The notes under the pieces: model-generated | Databases searched by the model: none | What the model saw: only the letters and a program-made list of their open reading frames with translations | What the model was told of the DNA's origin: nothing | Assembly (NCBI RefSeq): GCF_014203795.1 | Contig: NZ_JACHJU010000001.1 | Span: 3,286,001 to 3,350,000, forward strand | DNA from: Streptosporangium album | GTDB lineage: Bacteria > Actinomycetota > Actinomycetes > Streptosporangiales > Streptosporangiaceae | DNA length: 64,000 nt | Direction: 5' to 3' | Shown: positions 44,496-52,973 of the stretch, one piece after another | How positions within the stretch are numbered: the first letter of the stretch is position 1 | How the letters are laid out: every line of letters starts with the position of its first letter | Program-made: the position numbers and the translations under genes

Positions 44496-44953
44496 AGGAG
44501 ACTCCTTTCGCGGCTCTGATGCGGAGTTCTTGTGTCAACCGGTTCGGTGGCCGCCGGCCCGGTCTCTCTGCGCCCGATCGGGCGCCCCCTGATGCGCGTG
44601 ACGTTGAAATGTCGCCGGCCGTTTCTCCGGCCCCCCGGTGGCCTTCCCGTTGTACTTCGACAGGTGGAAGATGGCGCCGTTGCCGATCAGGTGCGCGCCC
44701 GTGAACCCCGCGCGCGGTCCGTCGAGACTCCCTGGAATCACCCCCGGATGATCGCCGGTGGACTCCCCGATCTTCCGGGAACCTTCCTGTTCCGATAGTC
44801 GCTCAGTAGAGATTTCCCTGCAAGGCTTGCCGTAAGGAAAAAAGCAACGAACTTGCCCAGATGCACTGCAATGTTCCGTGTAATTTGCATTACCATTTGT
44901 GTGGTTCCTGGTGAGGCCACACCGGCCCGCTCGTCATGGTTGAGGAGGTCGTG
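44496..44953. other. Intergenic region upstream of the XRE regulator
   Basis: 458 bases without a firm gene. On the minus strand 44600-44741 shows strong GC3 bias over a short frame (IPGSLDGPRAGFTGAHLIG...), possibly a gene remnant, but with no recognisable domain and no start signal. The stretch 44800-44910 is AT-rich and probably contains the promoter for the XRE gene; GTAATTTGCATTAC is a short inverted repeat (5-base arms) there. Confidence 0.4.
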
Positions 44954-45814
44954 ATGCCGGAACGCGGCAGTCCAGCGCTCCGTCGGCGCCGACTGGGCAT
45001 GGAGCTGCGCCGGCTGCGCGAAGGCCTGAACATGACGGGTGACGAGGTGTCCGACCGTCTCGGCTGGTCGACCGCCAAGATCAGCCGGATCGAGAACGCC
45101 AAGACACTGGCCGGTCAGGTCGACGTCGAGGCGCTCGCCGAGCTTTACGGAGTCGACGGAGCCTTTCGAGAGGTCCTGGTCGCACTGCGGAACGACGCCG
45201 CCCAGAAGGGGTGGTGGGAGAAATATCGCAATTCCATTCCCGGTGAATACATCACTCTCATCGGGATGGAGGCGGAGGCCACCGTGGTACGGAACTGGGA
45301 ACCCCAGGTCGTGCCCGGTCTTCTGCAAACCGAGGGATATGTCCGGTCCGTCGTTCAGGCGAACCAGCATGCCAGCCAGGTCCCGCCGAGCTGGCTCCAG
45401 GACCTGGTCAAGATACGGATGACACGGCAGCACACGCTGCTGCACGGCTCCGGCCCGCTGACCCACGTAAGCGTGTTCCATGAATCCGTGCTGAGAAACC
45501 AGTACGGCGATGCCCGCGTCATGCGGGAGCAGCTCGTCTACCTGATCGAGGCCTCCGAGCTGGAGCACGTGGAGATGAGAATCCTTCCTCAGGATGTTCC
45601 GCCCCCGGTGTCCACGGGGGCGTTCGTGCACCTGAAGTTTCCCGACTTCCCCGATGTCGTCTACACGGAGTCTCTCTTCGGCGGGCGATTCGTGGAAGAC
45701 GCGGAAATGGTCTACGGGTATGAACTGGCCTTCGGGCACCTGATGGAACGGGCGCTCGACGAAGTGGCGTCACAGGAACTGATCAGAGAGATGATCACAT
45801 ACTGGAACAAGTGA
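44954..45814 (+). CDS. XRE-family regulator with DUF5753
   Basis: 286 residues: N-terminal HTH (LGMELRRLREGLNMTGDEVSDRLGWSTAKISRIENAK) and C-terminal DUF5753 (WEPQVVPGLLQTEGYVRSV, QHASQVPPSWLQDLVKIRMTRQ, LLHGSGPLTHVSVFHESVLR). In actinomycetes such proteins are encoded with a DUF397 protein, as here. ATG 44954 has GAGGAGG (44942-44948) 5 bases upstream. It may activate development or specialised metabolism; the target is unknown. Confidence 0.9.
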   Translation: MPERGSPALRRRRLGMELRRLREGLNMTGDEVSDRLGWSTAKISRIENAKTLAGQVDVEALAELYGVDGAFREVLVALRNDAAQKGWWEKYRNSIPGEYITLIGMEAEATVVRNWEPQVVPGLLQTEGYVRSVVQANQHASQVPPSWLQDLVKIRMTRQHTLLHGSGPLTHVSVFHESVLRNQYGDARVMREQLVYLIEASELEHVEMRILPQDVPPPVSTGAFVHLKFPDFPDVVYTESLFGGRFVEDAEMVYGYELAFGHLMERALDEVASQELIREMITYWNK

Positions 45815-45861
45815 CGACGGGCTGCCGCCCGTCGTCGTTACCGTCATTTTCGGAAAGAACG

Positions 45862-46068
45862 ATGAACGCAAACAATCACAACGCTGTGATGTGGAAGAAG
45901 AGTGCGCGGAGCGCCACCAACGGCAACTGCGTAGAGGTGGCGACGCTGGACGGCGGGCAGGTAGGGGTCCGCGACAGCAAGCACCGCTCCGGCCCGGTCC
46001 TCGTCTTCACCCCCGACGAGTGGAACGCCTTCGTCGGGGGGGTGAAGGACGGGGAGTTCGACCTGTAG
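45862..46068 (+). CDS. DUF397 protein (first copy)
   Basis: 68 residues: VMWKKSARSATNGNCVEVA...VGVRDSKHRSGPVLVFTPDEWNAFVGGVKDGEFDL, the complete DUF397 pattern (W.KS..S...G.CVEVA, RDSK, W.AF..G.K.GEFD). ATG 45862 lies 48 bases after the XRE stop. Probable partner of the preceding regulator. Confidence 0.9.
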   Translation: MNANNHNAVMWKKSARSATNGNCVEVATLDGGQVGVRDSKHRSGPVLVFTPDEWNAFVGGVKDGEFDL

Positions 46069-46313
46069 CAGAAGCGGCCCTGGCACTCACCCAAGAGGAC
46101 AAGAGCCGCCCTGCCGGGATTGCTGCGTTTCATTGTCTCCTGCCCACCGGATGGATTGACGGCCTGCCGGTGGAACAGGCCAGAATCATTGCACATCGGG
46201 AGGTCGTGCAGGCTACGGTGTCCTATCCTGCCGTGCCTAATGTCTTGCACGTTTTCCGTCACCCCTTCATCCTTAAGGTGCCTTATGGTCCCCCGTGGGA
46301 GAAGGGGTGAGCT

Positions 46314-46520
46314 GTGTCGGATATCGACCTGTCCGGTGTGGTGTGGCGGAAGAGCCGGCGGAGTGCGGTCAACGGCAACTGCGTCGAGGTGGCCCGTCTG
46401 CCGGGGCAGCGGTTCGCCGTCAGGGACAGTAAGGACAGGACGGGGCCGGTGCTGATCTTCGAGGGTTCCGGATGGGCCGCGTTCGTCGCCTGGGTGAAGG
46501 GGGGAGACTTCGATCTCTGA
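46314..46520 (+). CDS. DUF397 protein (second copy)
   Basis: 68 residues: VVWRKSRRSAVNGNCVEVARLPGQ, VRDSKDRTGPVLIF, GWAAFVAWVKGGDFDL. It is clearly a paralogue of the first DUF397 gene (about half identical). GTG 46314 follows AAGGGGTGAGC. It is separated from the first copy by 245 bases with no recognised gene, and there is no second XRE gene nearby. Confidence 0.88.
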   Translation: MSDIDLSGVVWRKSRRSAVNGNCVEVARLPGQRFAVRDSKDRTGPVLIFEGSGWAAFVAWVKGGDFDL

Positions 46521-46642
46521 GTGGCTGTCCTTCCAGGACGGGGGCTTGCCCGATGACGGGTCAGGCCCCTTTCGCGTCTGCCGGAGACAGCCGTACGGCC
46601 CGCACCTTCCGAGAAAGACGCGGGCCGTACGGGTGGGTATGA

Positions 46643-48097
46643 CTATTCGGCGGCGACGCCGAGACCCTGGGCGACGCCCTGGCCCAGGTCCTTGTGGATG
46701 TCGGTCCAGTATTCCACGACGCGCTTCTTCATCTCGGCCGTGACCTCCGGGGCGGAGGCGTGCCCGACGACGTTGCTCACCAGGTGGGCGCGGTCGGTGT
46801 CGGACAGGACGTTCTCCCACAGGGCACGGGGCTGGCCGTAGTCGTCGTCCTCGCGGTGCAGGGTGTAGGCGGAGCGGATGATCTCGCCGCTCACCTGGTA
46901 GTTCTCACCCTCGTACAGCGACGCGTCGGCAACGGGGCCGCCCACGGTGTTCGGCGCGTAGACCGGGTCGGCGGGGTTGTTGAAGGCCATCTGGCCGTCC
47001 TTGTTGTAGCTGTGGACGGGCGACAGCGGAGCGTTGATCGGCAGCTGCAGGTAGTTGGTGCCGATGCGGTAGCGGTGGGCGTCGGGGTAGGAGAACAGGC
47101 GGCCCTGGAGCATCTTGTCCGGGGACGGCCCGATGCCCGGCACCAGGTTGGCGGGTTCGAACCCGGACTGCTCCACCTCGGCGAAGTAGTTGGCCGGGTT
47201 CCGGTTCAGGGTGAACTTGCCGATCGTGATCTCGGGGTAGTCGGAGTGCGGCCACACCTTGGTCAGGTCGAACGGGTTGAACCGGTAGTCGGCGGCGTCC
47301 TCGAACGGCATGATCTGCACGTTCACCGTCCAGGACGGGTGGTCGCCGTTCTCGATCGCGGTGTGCAGGTCGCGGATGTGGTAGTCCGCGTCCTGGGCGA
47401 TGACCGCACCGGCCTCGGCGTCGGTGAAGTTCTGGACGCCCTGGTCGGTCTTGAAGTGGTATTTGACCCAGAACTTCGCGCCGGACGCGTTGTACCAGAG
47501 GAAGGTGTGCGAGCCGAAGCCGTGCATGTGGCGCCAGGACGCCGGGGTGCCGCGGTCGGTCATCAGGAAGGTGACCTGGTGGGCGCTCTCCGGCGAGTTC
47601 GTCCAGAAGTCCCACTGCATGTTGTGGTCACGCAGGTTGGTGTCGGCGCGGCGCTTCTGGCTGTGGATGAAGTCGGAGAACTTCTGCGGGTCGCGGATGA
47701 AGAAGATCGGTGTGTTGTTGCCGACGATGTCGTAGTTGCCCTGCTCGGTGTAGAACTTGATCGCGAAGCCACGCGGGTCACGCTGGGTGTCCGGGCTGCC
47801 GAGCTCACCGGCCACCGAGGAGAAGCGCAGGAAGAGCGGGGTCTCCTGGCCCTTCTGAAAAAGTCCGGCCTTGGTGAACTGGCTGACGTCCTCGGTGATC
47901 TGGAGGATGCCGTGCGCGCCGCCACCCTTGGCATGGACCACTCGCTCGGGCACGCGCTCCCGGTTGAAGTGGGCCATCTTCTGGATCAGGTAGTGGTCCT
48001 GCAGCAGCAGGGGCCCGTTGGGGCCGACCGACTGGGAGTGCTCGTCACTCGGGGCGGGGATTCCCGCGTCGGTCGTGGTGGTGGGCCTGGTGCTCAT
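46643..48097 (-). CDS. katA: Monofunctional catalase (clade 3, small subunit)
   Basis: A 484-residue haem catalase. Proximal and distal residues: RERVPERVVHAKGGGAHG (distal His), RFSSVAGELGSPDTQRDPRGFAIKFYTEQGNYD, NNTPIFFIRDP, and RLFSYPDAHRYRIG (proximal Tyr). It degrades H2O2. ATG 48097 follows GGAGG. The neighbour upstream (48120-48539) is a Fur-family repressor of the CatR type, so oxidative control is expected. Confidence 0.95.
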   Translation of the reverse strand: MSTRPTTTTDAGIPAPSDEHSQSVGPNGPLLLQDHYLIQKMAHFNRERVPERVVHAKGGGAHGILQITEDVSQFTKAGLFQKGQETPLFLRFSSVAGELGSPDTQRDPRGFAIKFYTEQGNYDIVGNNTPIFFIRDPQKFSDFIHSQKRRADTNLRDHNMQWDFWTNSPESAHQVTFLMTDRGTPASWRHMHGFGSHTFLWYNASGAKFWVKYHFKTDQGVQNFTDAEAGAVIAQDADYHIRDLHTAIENGDHPSWTVNVQIMPFEDAADYRFNPFDLTKVWPHSDYPEITIGKFTLNRNPANYFAEVEQSGFEPANLVPGIGPSPDKMLQGRLFSYPDAHRYRIGTNYLQLPINAPLSPVHSYNKDGQMAFNNPADPVYAPNTVGGPVADASLYEGENYQVSGEIIRSAYTLHREDDDYGQPRALWENVLSDTDRAHLVSNVVGHASAPEVTAEMKKRVVEYWTDIHKDLGQGVAQGLGVAAE

Positions 48098-48119
48098 AGC
48101 GGTCCTCCAGGAGTTCTCT

Positions 48120-48539
48120 TCAGAGAGCGTCTTCGGAACGACAGTCGGGGCACATGCCCCAGTAGATGACGTCGGCCTCGTCGACCAGGTATCCGGCGTC
48201 CGACACGGGGTCGAGACAGGGAGCGTGCCCGACGGCGCAGTCGACGTCCGTGACCTTTCCGCACCGGCGGCAGGCGAGGTGGTGGTGGTTGTCACCGACC
48301 CGCGTCTCGTATCGGGCGGGACTGCCCGCGGGTTCGATCCGCCGGAGCAGTCCGCCGCGGTGCAGGGCGTGCAGGGAGTCGTAGACGGCCTGCAGGGAGA
48401 CCTGACCGACCCGGTCGCGCACACCGCGATGGACGGCGTCCACATCCAGGTGGTCGCCCTCCCGCACGGTCTGCATGATCGCCAGGCGTGCCGCGGTCAC
48501 CCGCAGGCCTGCTTCGCGGAGCCGGTCTTCGTCCTTCAT
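48120..48539 (-). CDS. catR: Fur-family peroxide regulator (CatR-like)
   Basis: 139 residues: winged HTH (LRVTAARLAIMQTVREGDHLDVDAVHRGVRDRVGQVSLQAVYDSLHALHRGGLLRRIEP) and metal sites (HHHLACRRCGKVTDVDC, CPDCRSEDAL). In S. coelicolor CatR represses catA and is inactivated by peroxide. ATG 48539 is preferred; GTG 48545 is in frame two codons upstream. Gene order katA-catR on the same strand suggests read-through or autoregulation. Confidence 0.88.
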   Translation of the reverse strand: MKDEDRLREAGLRVTAARLAIMQTVREGDHLDVDAVHRGVRDRVGQVSLQAVYDSLHALHRGGLLRRIEPAGSPARYETRVGDNHHHLACRRCGKVTDVDCAVGHAPCLDPVSDAGYLVDEADVIYWGMCPDCRSEDAL

Positions 48540-48565
48540 GGCCACACGCTATGTCCTAGACCGGA

Positions 48566-48587
48566 ATGATTCAAGTAAGCGAGTCAT
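48566..48587. promoter_or_regulatory. Imperfect inverted repeat in the catR upstream region
   Basis: ATGATTC (48566-48572), 8-base spacer, GAGTCAT (48581-48587): arms match in 6 of 7 positions. It lies in the catR/capA divergent region and could be a Fur-family operator. Confidence 0.3.
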
Positions 48588-48664
48588 CCAAGTTTGGGAG
48601 AATCGGAGGTCCAACGGCCGGGTTATGCCACTTGTGGCGTTTCAGGTGTCATCCTCGGATACCG

Positions 48665-49762
48665 ATGAACACGTATATCTCCCGCCGCCTCGGTGTGGCC
48701 GCCGCTGTCGCCCTCTCCTGCCTGCTCCTGGCGGCGTGCTCGGCGGCCGAATCCTCCGTCCCGAGCGCGACGCCGGACGTCGCGGAGAAGCCCACCACCT
48801 CCGGTAAGGCCACGCCCACCCCCGAACGTGAGCCGTACACCATCTCCTTCGGAGGCGACGTGCACTTCGAAGGGGTGCTCCGGGCCCGGCTGGACGCCAA
48901 CCCGCGGACCGCGCTCGGCCCGATCGCCAAGGTGCTCAGCCGTTCCGACCTCGCGATGGTCAACCTGGAGACCGCGATCACCACGGGCGGCTCCCGCGCC
49001 CCCGGCAAGCAGTTCGCCTTCCGGGCTCCCGCCTCCGCGCTGACCGCGCTGAAGGCGGCCGGAGTGGACGTCGCCTCCATGGCCAACAACCACGGCATGG
49101 ACTACATGGAGAGCGGGCTGGCCGACTCGCTGGCCGCGATCAAGCGCTCGAAGTTCCCCGTCGTGGGCGTGGGCGGGAACGAGGCCGAGGCCTACCGGCC
49201 GTGGCGGACGACCGTGAACGGCAACCGCGTCGCCATCATCGGCGCGACCCAGGTGATGGACGCCGAGTTCATCCAGCCCTGGACGGCCTCCGGCGACAAG
49301 GGAGGGCTGGCCTCGGCGAAGAACGAGGCGCGACTGATCCAGGAGGTGCGCAGGGCGCGCAGGAACTCCGACACGGTGATCGTCCACCTGCACTGGGGCA
49401 CCGAGCTGCAGAAGTGCCCGAACGAGGCCCAGCGCGCCCTGGCACCCAAACTGGTCGCGGCCGGAGCCGACGTCGTCGTGGGCGGTCACGCGCACATCCT
49501 GCTCGGCAGCGGCTACCTGAAGAACGGCTACGTCAACTACGGCATGGGCAACTTCGCCTTCTACAACTGGGGCCCGGAGACCGGCAGGACCGGCGTGCTC
49601 ACCCTGACGATCAACGGGCGCAAGGTGCTCAAGGACCAGTGGACCCCGGCCACCATCCAGGGCGGGGTGCCGGTCCCCCTCACCGGGACCGGCCGGCAGC
49701 AGGCCCTCGCCGGCTGGAAGGGACTGCGTGACTGCACCGGCCTGGCCGCCATGCCCGGCTAG
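48665..49762 (+). CDS. CapA-family poly-gamma-glutamate-synthesis-like lipoprotein
   Basis: 365 residues with lipoprotein signal (LSCLLLAACSA, Cys about residue 24), a Ser/Thr/Pro-rich linker (25-55), then the CapA metallophosphatase-like domain: ISFGGDVHFEG, DLAMVNLETAITTGG, ASMANNHGMDYMESGL, VIVHLHWGTELQ and GGHAHILLGSGYL. Metal-binding His/Asp/Asn residues are intact. It probably acts outside the membrane on a wall polymer. No capBC genes are near. Confidence 0.88.
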   Translation: MNTYISRRLGVAAAVALSCLLLAACSAAESSVPSATPDVAEKPTTSGKATPTPEREPYTISFGGDVHFEGVLRARLDANPRTALGPIAKVLSRSDLAMVNLETAITTGGSRAPGKQFAFRAPASALTALKAAGVDVASMANNHGMDYMESGLADSLAAIKRSKFPVVGVGGNEAEAYRPWRTTVNGNRVAIIGATQVMDAEFIQPWTASGDKGGLASAKNEARLIQEVRRARRNSDTVIVHLHWGTELQKCPNEAQRALAPKLVAAGADVVVGGHAHILLGSGYLKNGYVNYGMGNFAFYNWGPETGRTGVLTLTINGRKVLKDQWTPATIQGGVPVPLTGTGRQQALAGWKGLRDCTGLAAMPG

Positions 49763-49814
49763 GACGACCGCGCCCCGGCCGGTTATTTGACAGTCCGTCC
49801 GGCAGGAGGCCGTC

Positions 49815-50288
49815 ATGCGATGGATCACGTCCGGTGACGTACGGCTGGCGCTGTCCGAGGAGGGCGACCCGGCCGCTCCGGCGCTCCGCGCGACGGGAGG
49901 GACTACACCTACGACCATCCGGCCGCCGACATGGCGGCCGTCCTCGACGCGGTGGGCAGGCCGGTCGTGCACCTTGTGGGGCACGACTGGGGGCTCCGTC
50001 CAGTCGTGGGAGCTGCTCGGCAGGCCGGAGATCAGGGAGCGGATCGCCTCCTTCACCTCCTTCGGCGGCCCCGGCTCTGACCAGACGGCCCACTTCATGC
50101 GGTACGGCAGGCGGAGTGAGGTCGCCGGGCAGCTCCTGCGGGCCGTCCACCGCAACCAGCCGGTCGTCGCCGTGAACGCCGAAGGAAAGGTCGGGTACGC
50201 GCTCTCGCGGATCTCCCCGGCGGCCCTGCGGCGTCTGGCCAGGATCTCCGGCGCGGGAGAAATCTCGCGATTGCTGAATAAGGACTGA
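49815..50288 (+). pseudogene. Decayed EphD-like alpha/beta hydrolase
   Basis: Starts MRWITSGDVRLALSEEGDPAAP, then lacks the oxyanion segment, and in another frame reads GRDYTYDHPAADMAAVLDAV then VHLVGHDWG. A +1 G near 49990 shifts the frame back to SVQSWELLGRPEIRERIASFTSFGGPG. This is the N-terminal half of an EphD-type hydrolase fused to SDR in intact homologues; the C-terminal domain is absent. At least one frameshift and one internal deletion. Confidence 0.75.
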
Positions 50289-50320
50289 CCAGGAGGGGGT
50301 CAGGCGGGCAAGATGATGGG

Positions 50321-50968
50321 GTGTCCCCCCTATCTGTCGAGGAACCCGACGAGGTTGTGCTGCGGCGTCAGCCCACCCAGCGGCGGAGCGCGCGGCGCGT
50401 CGAGAAGATGCTCGACGCGTGCGCCGACCTACTGGACGAGGTCGGCTACGACGCGCTGTCCACCACCCGGATCGCCGAACGCGCCGGTGTCGCGATCGGT
50501 TCGGTCTACCAGTTCTTCCCGGACAAACGGGCCATCACCCAGGCGGTGACCCGGCGTCACGTGGAACGCTTCGTCTCCCGGATCGGAAGGCGTTTCCTCT
50601 GGGAGGACTACGCCGGCTGGTGGGACGCGGTCGACGCGATCATCGACGAGTACGTGGAGATGCACAGGACCGTCCCCGGGTTCCGGTCCCTGCACTTCGG
50701 CGACGTGGTCGACCTCAACCTGCTCGACGGGGTCTCCGACAACAACGCGGTGATCGCGGGCCGGTTGCGCGGGCTCCTTCTCCAGGAGTACGGCCTGACC
50801 GACAGCGAAGAGCTCGACCTGGCCATCCTCGTGGCGGTCGAGGCCGGAGACGCGGTGCTCAAACTGGCCTTCCGGCGGGATCCCGGCGGTGCTCCGGAGA
50901 TCGTGGCGGAGGCCAAGCGCCTGATCCGGGGCTACCTGAACCGTCAGTTCGCCGGCGCCTCCGCCTGA
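50321..50968 (+). CDS. TetR-family regulator
   Basis: 215 residues with an N-terminal TetR HTH (RVEKMLDACADLLDEVGYDALSTTRIAERAGVAIGSVYQFFPDKRAI) and a helical ligand-binding domain. GTG start at 50321 is preceded by GGGGGTC but no strong ribosome site. It lies next to the EphD-like relic, which may have been its target gene. The last 25 bases overlap the convergent hypothetical. Confidence 0.85.
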   Translation: MSPLSVEEPDEVVLRRQPTQRRSARRVEKMLDACADLLDEVGYDALSTTRIAERAGVAIGSVYQFFPDKRAITQAVTRRHVERFVSRIGRRFLWEDYAGWWDAVDAIIDEYVEMHRTVPGFRSLHFGDVVDLNLLDGVSDNNAVIAGRLRGLLLQEYGLTDSEELDLAILVAVEAGDAVLKLAFRRDPGGAPEIVAEAKRLIRGYLNRQFAGASA

Positions 50969-51642
50969 CCGGGCTCCACCTGGTCCGGCACCCGGCCGGT
51001 CCCGGGATCATCGCTCTCCGGCCCGATGCCGAGACGGGGGCCTGCTCCCTGGTCAGAGGCCGGATAGCCCGTTTCCTGGCCGAGATCGGAGCGGCCGGCC
51101 CTCGTGGGGATCCGCCGGAGAGGACCGATGGGAGTTGTCGTGTCCTGCTCGATCATGATCTGCCCGGAGCCGTTGGTCTGATCCAGGCGCTCCCGTTGAG
51201 TGTGCCCGCGTCCGTCCTCGGCCGGGGGGTAGCGGCCCCCGATCTTCCGCCGGCCCGGCCCGGCCGCCTCGGGGTCGGCCGGCAGAGGTTCGATCCGCAG
51301 GCCTTCGGTCGGCCGCGGGGTGGCTGGAAGGGCCTCGGGCGGCAGGGGCTGGACCGGCACGGGGATGAGCGCGGCGGGCATGCGTGCCTTCTTCCGCTTC
51401 GAAGAGGAGGACGGCGGGATCCGGCAGGGCAACGGTACGGCGACCATCCGGATCTGTGCCTCCTTGGAGGCCTGCGCGAGAAGCTGTTCATCGCGGAGCC
51501 GGCTCTCCAGAGAGACGAGATCGCGGTAGGCCCGCTGAACGGCGTCCATCCTGGCGGACAGGTATCCGGCCGACCCCGGAACAAGCACGGAGAGGCCCAC
51601 CAGGAACGTCAATGTGAGGGTGGTCTGCTTGGACATACCCAT
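50944..51642 (-). CDS. Hypothetical protein with N-terminal signal/membrane segment and Pro-rich body
   Basis: 232 residues: MGMSKQTTLTLTFLVGLSVL (signal anchor or signal peptide), a short coiled-coil-prone segment (RMDAVQRAYRDLVSLESRLRDEQLLAQASKEAQIR), then low-complexity Pro/Arg/Glu sequence. GGAGGGG 6 bases before ATG 51642 supports translation. The C-terminal 80 residues may be non-conserved. I do not recognise a family; a cell-envelope protein is plausible. Confidence 0.45.
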   Translation of the reverse strand: MGMSKQTTLTLTFLVGLSVLVPGSAGYLSARMDAVQRAYRDLVSLESRLRDEQLLAQASKEAQIRMVAVPLPCRIPPSSSSKRKKARMPAALIPVPVQPLPPEALPATPRPTEGLRIEPLPADPEAAGPGRRKIGGRYPPAEDGRGHTQRERLDQTNGSGQIMIEQDTTTPIGPLRRIPTRAGRSDLGQETGYPASDQGAGPRLGIGPESDDPGTGRVPDQVEPGQAEAPAN

Positions 51643-51806
51643 CGCAGCCCCTCCGAACAGTAGCGTCCCGATAGCAGGAGTCGACTGCCATATGCCCGTT
51701 TTCCTGCAGAAACACGCGTAGCGTAGCCAACCATTTACGTGTGGTTGCGTAAGGAATACCTGCCGTTGTGCGGGCGGAGTCGAGCGCCGCTCGGTACCCT
51801 CGCGAT

Positions 51807-52346
51807 GTGGCGCATGTGACACATGAGCAAGTTGAGCGGTTGCTTGAGCGGACACTTCTAGCTGACGATCATGAAGACCTCGCCCGGCGGCTGGAAACGC
51901 TGGCGGAGGCATACGTCTCCGGTGATATTTCACGGGCGGCGATCCTTGTGCTCGCCGCGGAGGAGTGGCGGCAGTCCGGACAGCCCGCCCACGCCCTTGA
52001 CTGCTTCCAGCGCGCGGTGGACGACGGCGGCGAGGTGAGCGTCGATCCGCGGGCCGGCATCGCCGACACCCTCTTCGAGCTCGAACAGCCCGACGACGGG
52101 CGACAGGTCATCGAGGCGATCCGGGCCGATGGCGGGGTCGCTCCGGCCACCGCGCTCACACTCGCCGAGACCCTGGTCGCCTACGGAGACCTGCGGGAGG
52201 CCCACTACTGGGCCACCGAGGGAGCTCAGGGGGCGGTGAAGGGCGGCGGGGAGCACACCGCGCTGCTCCGCACCCGCTACCGGATCCGGGTGGACCTCGG
52301 CCTCCCGGAAGACGAGCTCGACGCCCAGCTCGACGCGTCCTACTGA
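51807..52346 (+). CDS. Tetratricopeptide-like helical protein
   Basis: 179 residues with a helix-turn-helix repeat pattern: LLLADDHEDLARRLETLAEAYV, AAEEWRQSGQPAHALDCFQRAVDDGG, TLFELEQPDDGRQVIEAIRADGG, ETLVAYGDLREAHYWATEGAQ. The repeats resemble degenerate TPRs. GTG 51807 is preceded by TACCCT (51795-51800) and 6 bases, so it is probably leaderless, which supports this start. Function is unknown. Confidence 0.75.
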   Translation: MAHVTHEQVERLLERTLLADDHEDLARRLETLAEAYVSGDISRAAILVLAAEEWRQSGQPAHALDCFQRAVDDGGEVSVDPRAGIADTLFELEQPDDGRQVIEAIRADGGVAPATALTLAETLVAYGDLREAHYWATEGAQGAVKGGGEHTALLRTRYRIRVDLGLPEDELDAQLDASY

Positions 52347-52424
52347 CCCCGGGGCTTCAGGAGGTCGGGCTCGACGCTCAGCCAGGGGTCAACCGGACGT
52401 CCCGTGTGCGGGGCCGCGCCGACC

Positions 52425-52462
52425 GGACAGGGCCGCGTCCCCTCCGGGACGCGGCCCTGTCC
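52425..52462. terminator. Bidirectional hairpin terminator
   Basis: A perfect 17-bp stem (GGACAGGGCCGCGTCCC, 52425-52441, with 52446-52462) and loop CTCC. It lies between convergent genes (stops at 52346 plus and 52474 minus) and can serve both. Confidence 0.85.
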
Positions 52463-52473
52463 GCACCGGCGTG

Positions 52474-52863
52474 TCAGCCGAGCCCGAGATCACGGCCGGG
52501 AGTGGCCGGGGCGGCCGGCGGGGGCGGGACGGGCGTGCCGGTGCCCGCCGCGACGCCTGTCGTGTCCGCGAAGCCGACCACCGCCGAGGCTCTCGAGAGG
52601 CCCGGCAGCCCGGCGAGCCGTGCCAGCCGGTCCGCGGTGGCCGGAGCCGCGCGGCCGACCGTACGGCCGACCGCGCCGCCGGCCACATGGCCGGGGCGGG
52701 TCCTGTCGCAGACGGCCGTCACGGACGTGGGCGTCCGCGACGCGTCACGCGCGTGGCAGGGCGTCACGGAGGCGGACACCGGGGCGGTCACCACCCAGCT
52801 CACACCGGCAGCGAGCGCCGCCACCGCGAGAAGCCCCCGGATGTTCCGTGATGTGTCTGACAT
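52474..52863 (-). CDS. Small secreted protein, unknown function
   Basis: 129 residues: signal peptide (IRGLLAVAALAAGVSWVVTAPVSA), a mature part with a single Cys pair, Ala/Gly-rich, ending in Pro-rich GTPVPPPPAAPATPGRDLGLG. ATG 52863. No family recognised. The strong terminator downstream and the signal peptide support expression. Confidence 0.55.
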   Translation of the reverse strand: MSDTSRNIRGLLAVAALAAGVSWVVTAPVSASVTPCHARDASRTPTSVTAVCDRTRPGHVAGGAVGRTVGRAAPATADRLARLAGLPGLSRASAVVGFADTTGVAAGTGTPVPPPPAAPATPGRDLGLG

Positions 52864-52973
52864 TCACGCCCCCTGTTGTTTTCGGTAGCTTGATGACTGC
52901 CGAACGTAACAGCGGGGGTCTGCCAGGGGGCAGGCTTAACCCAATGGTGGTCAAGCCCTTACCCGGGCGGCGG

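Noticed and set aside
44535-44741. 68-residue minus-strand ORF ahead of the XRE gene
   Set aside because: The GC3 bias is high in part, but there is no ribosome site, no domain and the end is basic shadow-like sequence; noted only as a possible remnant.
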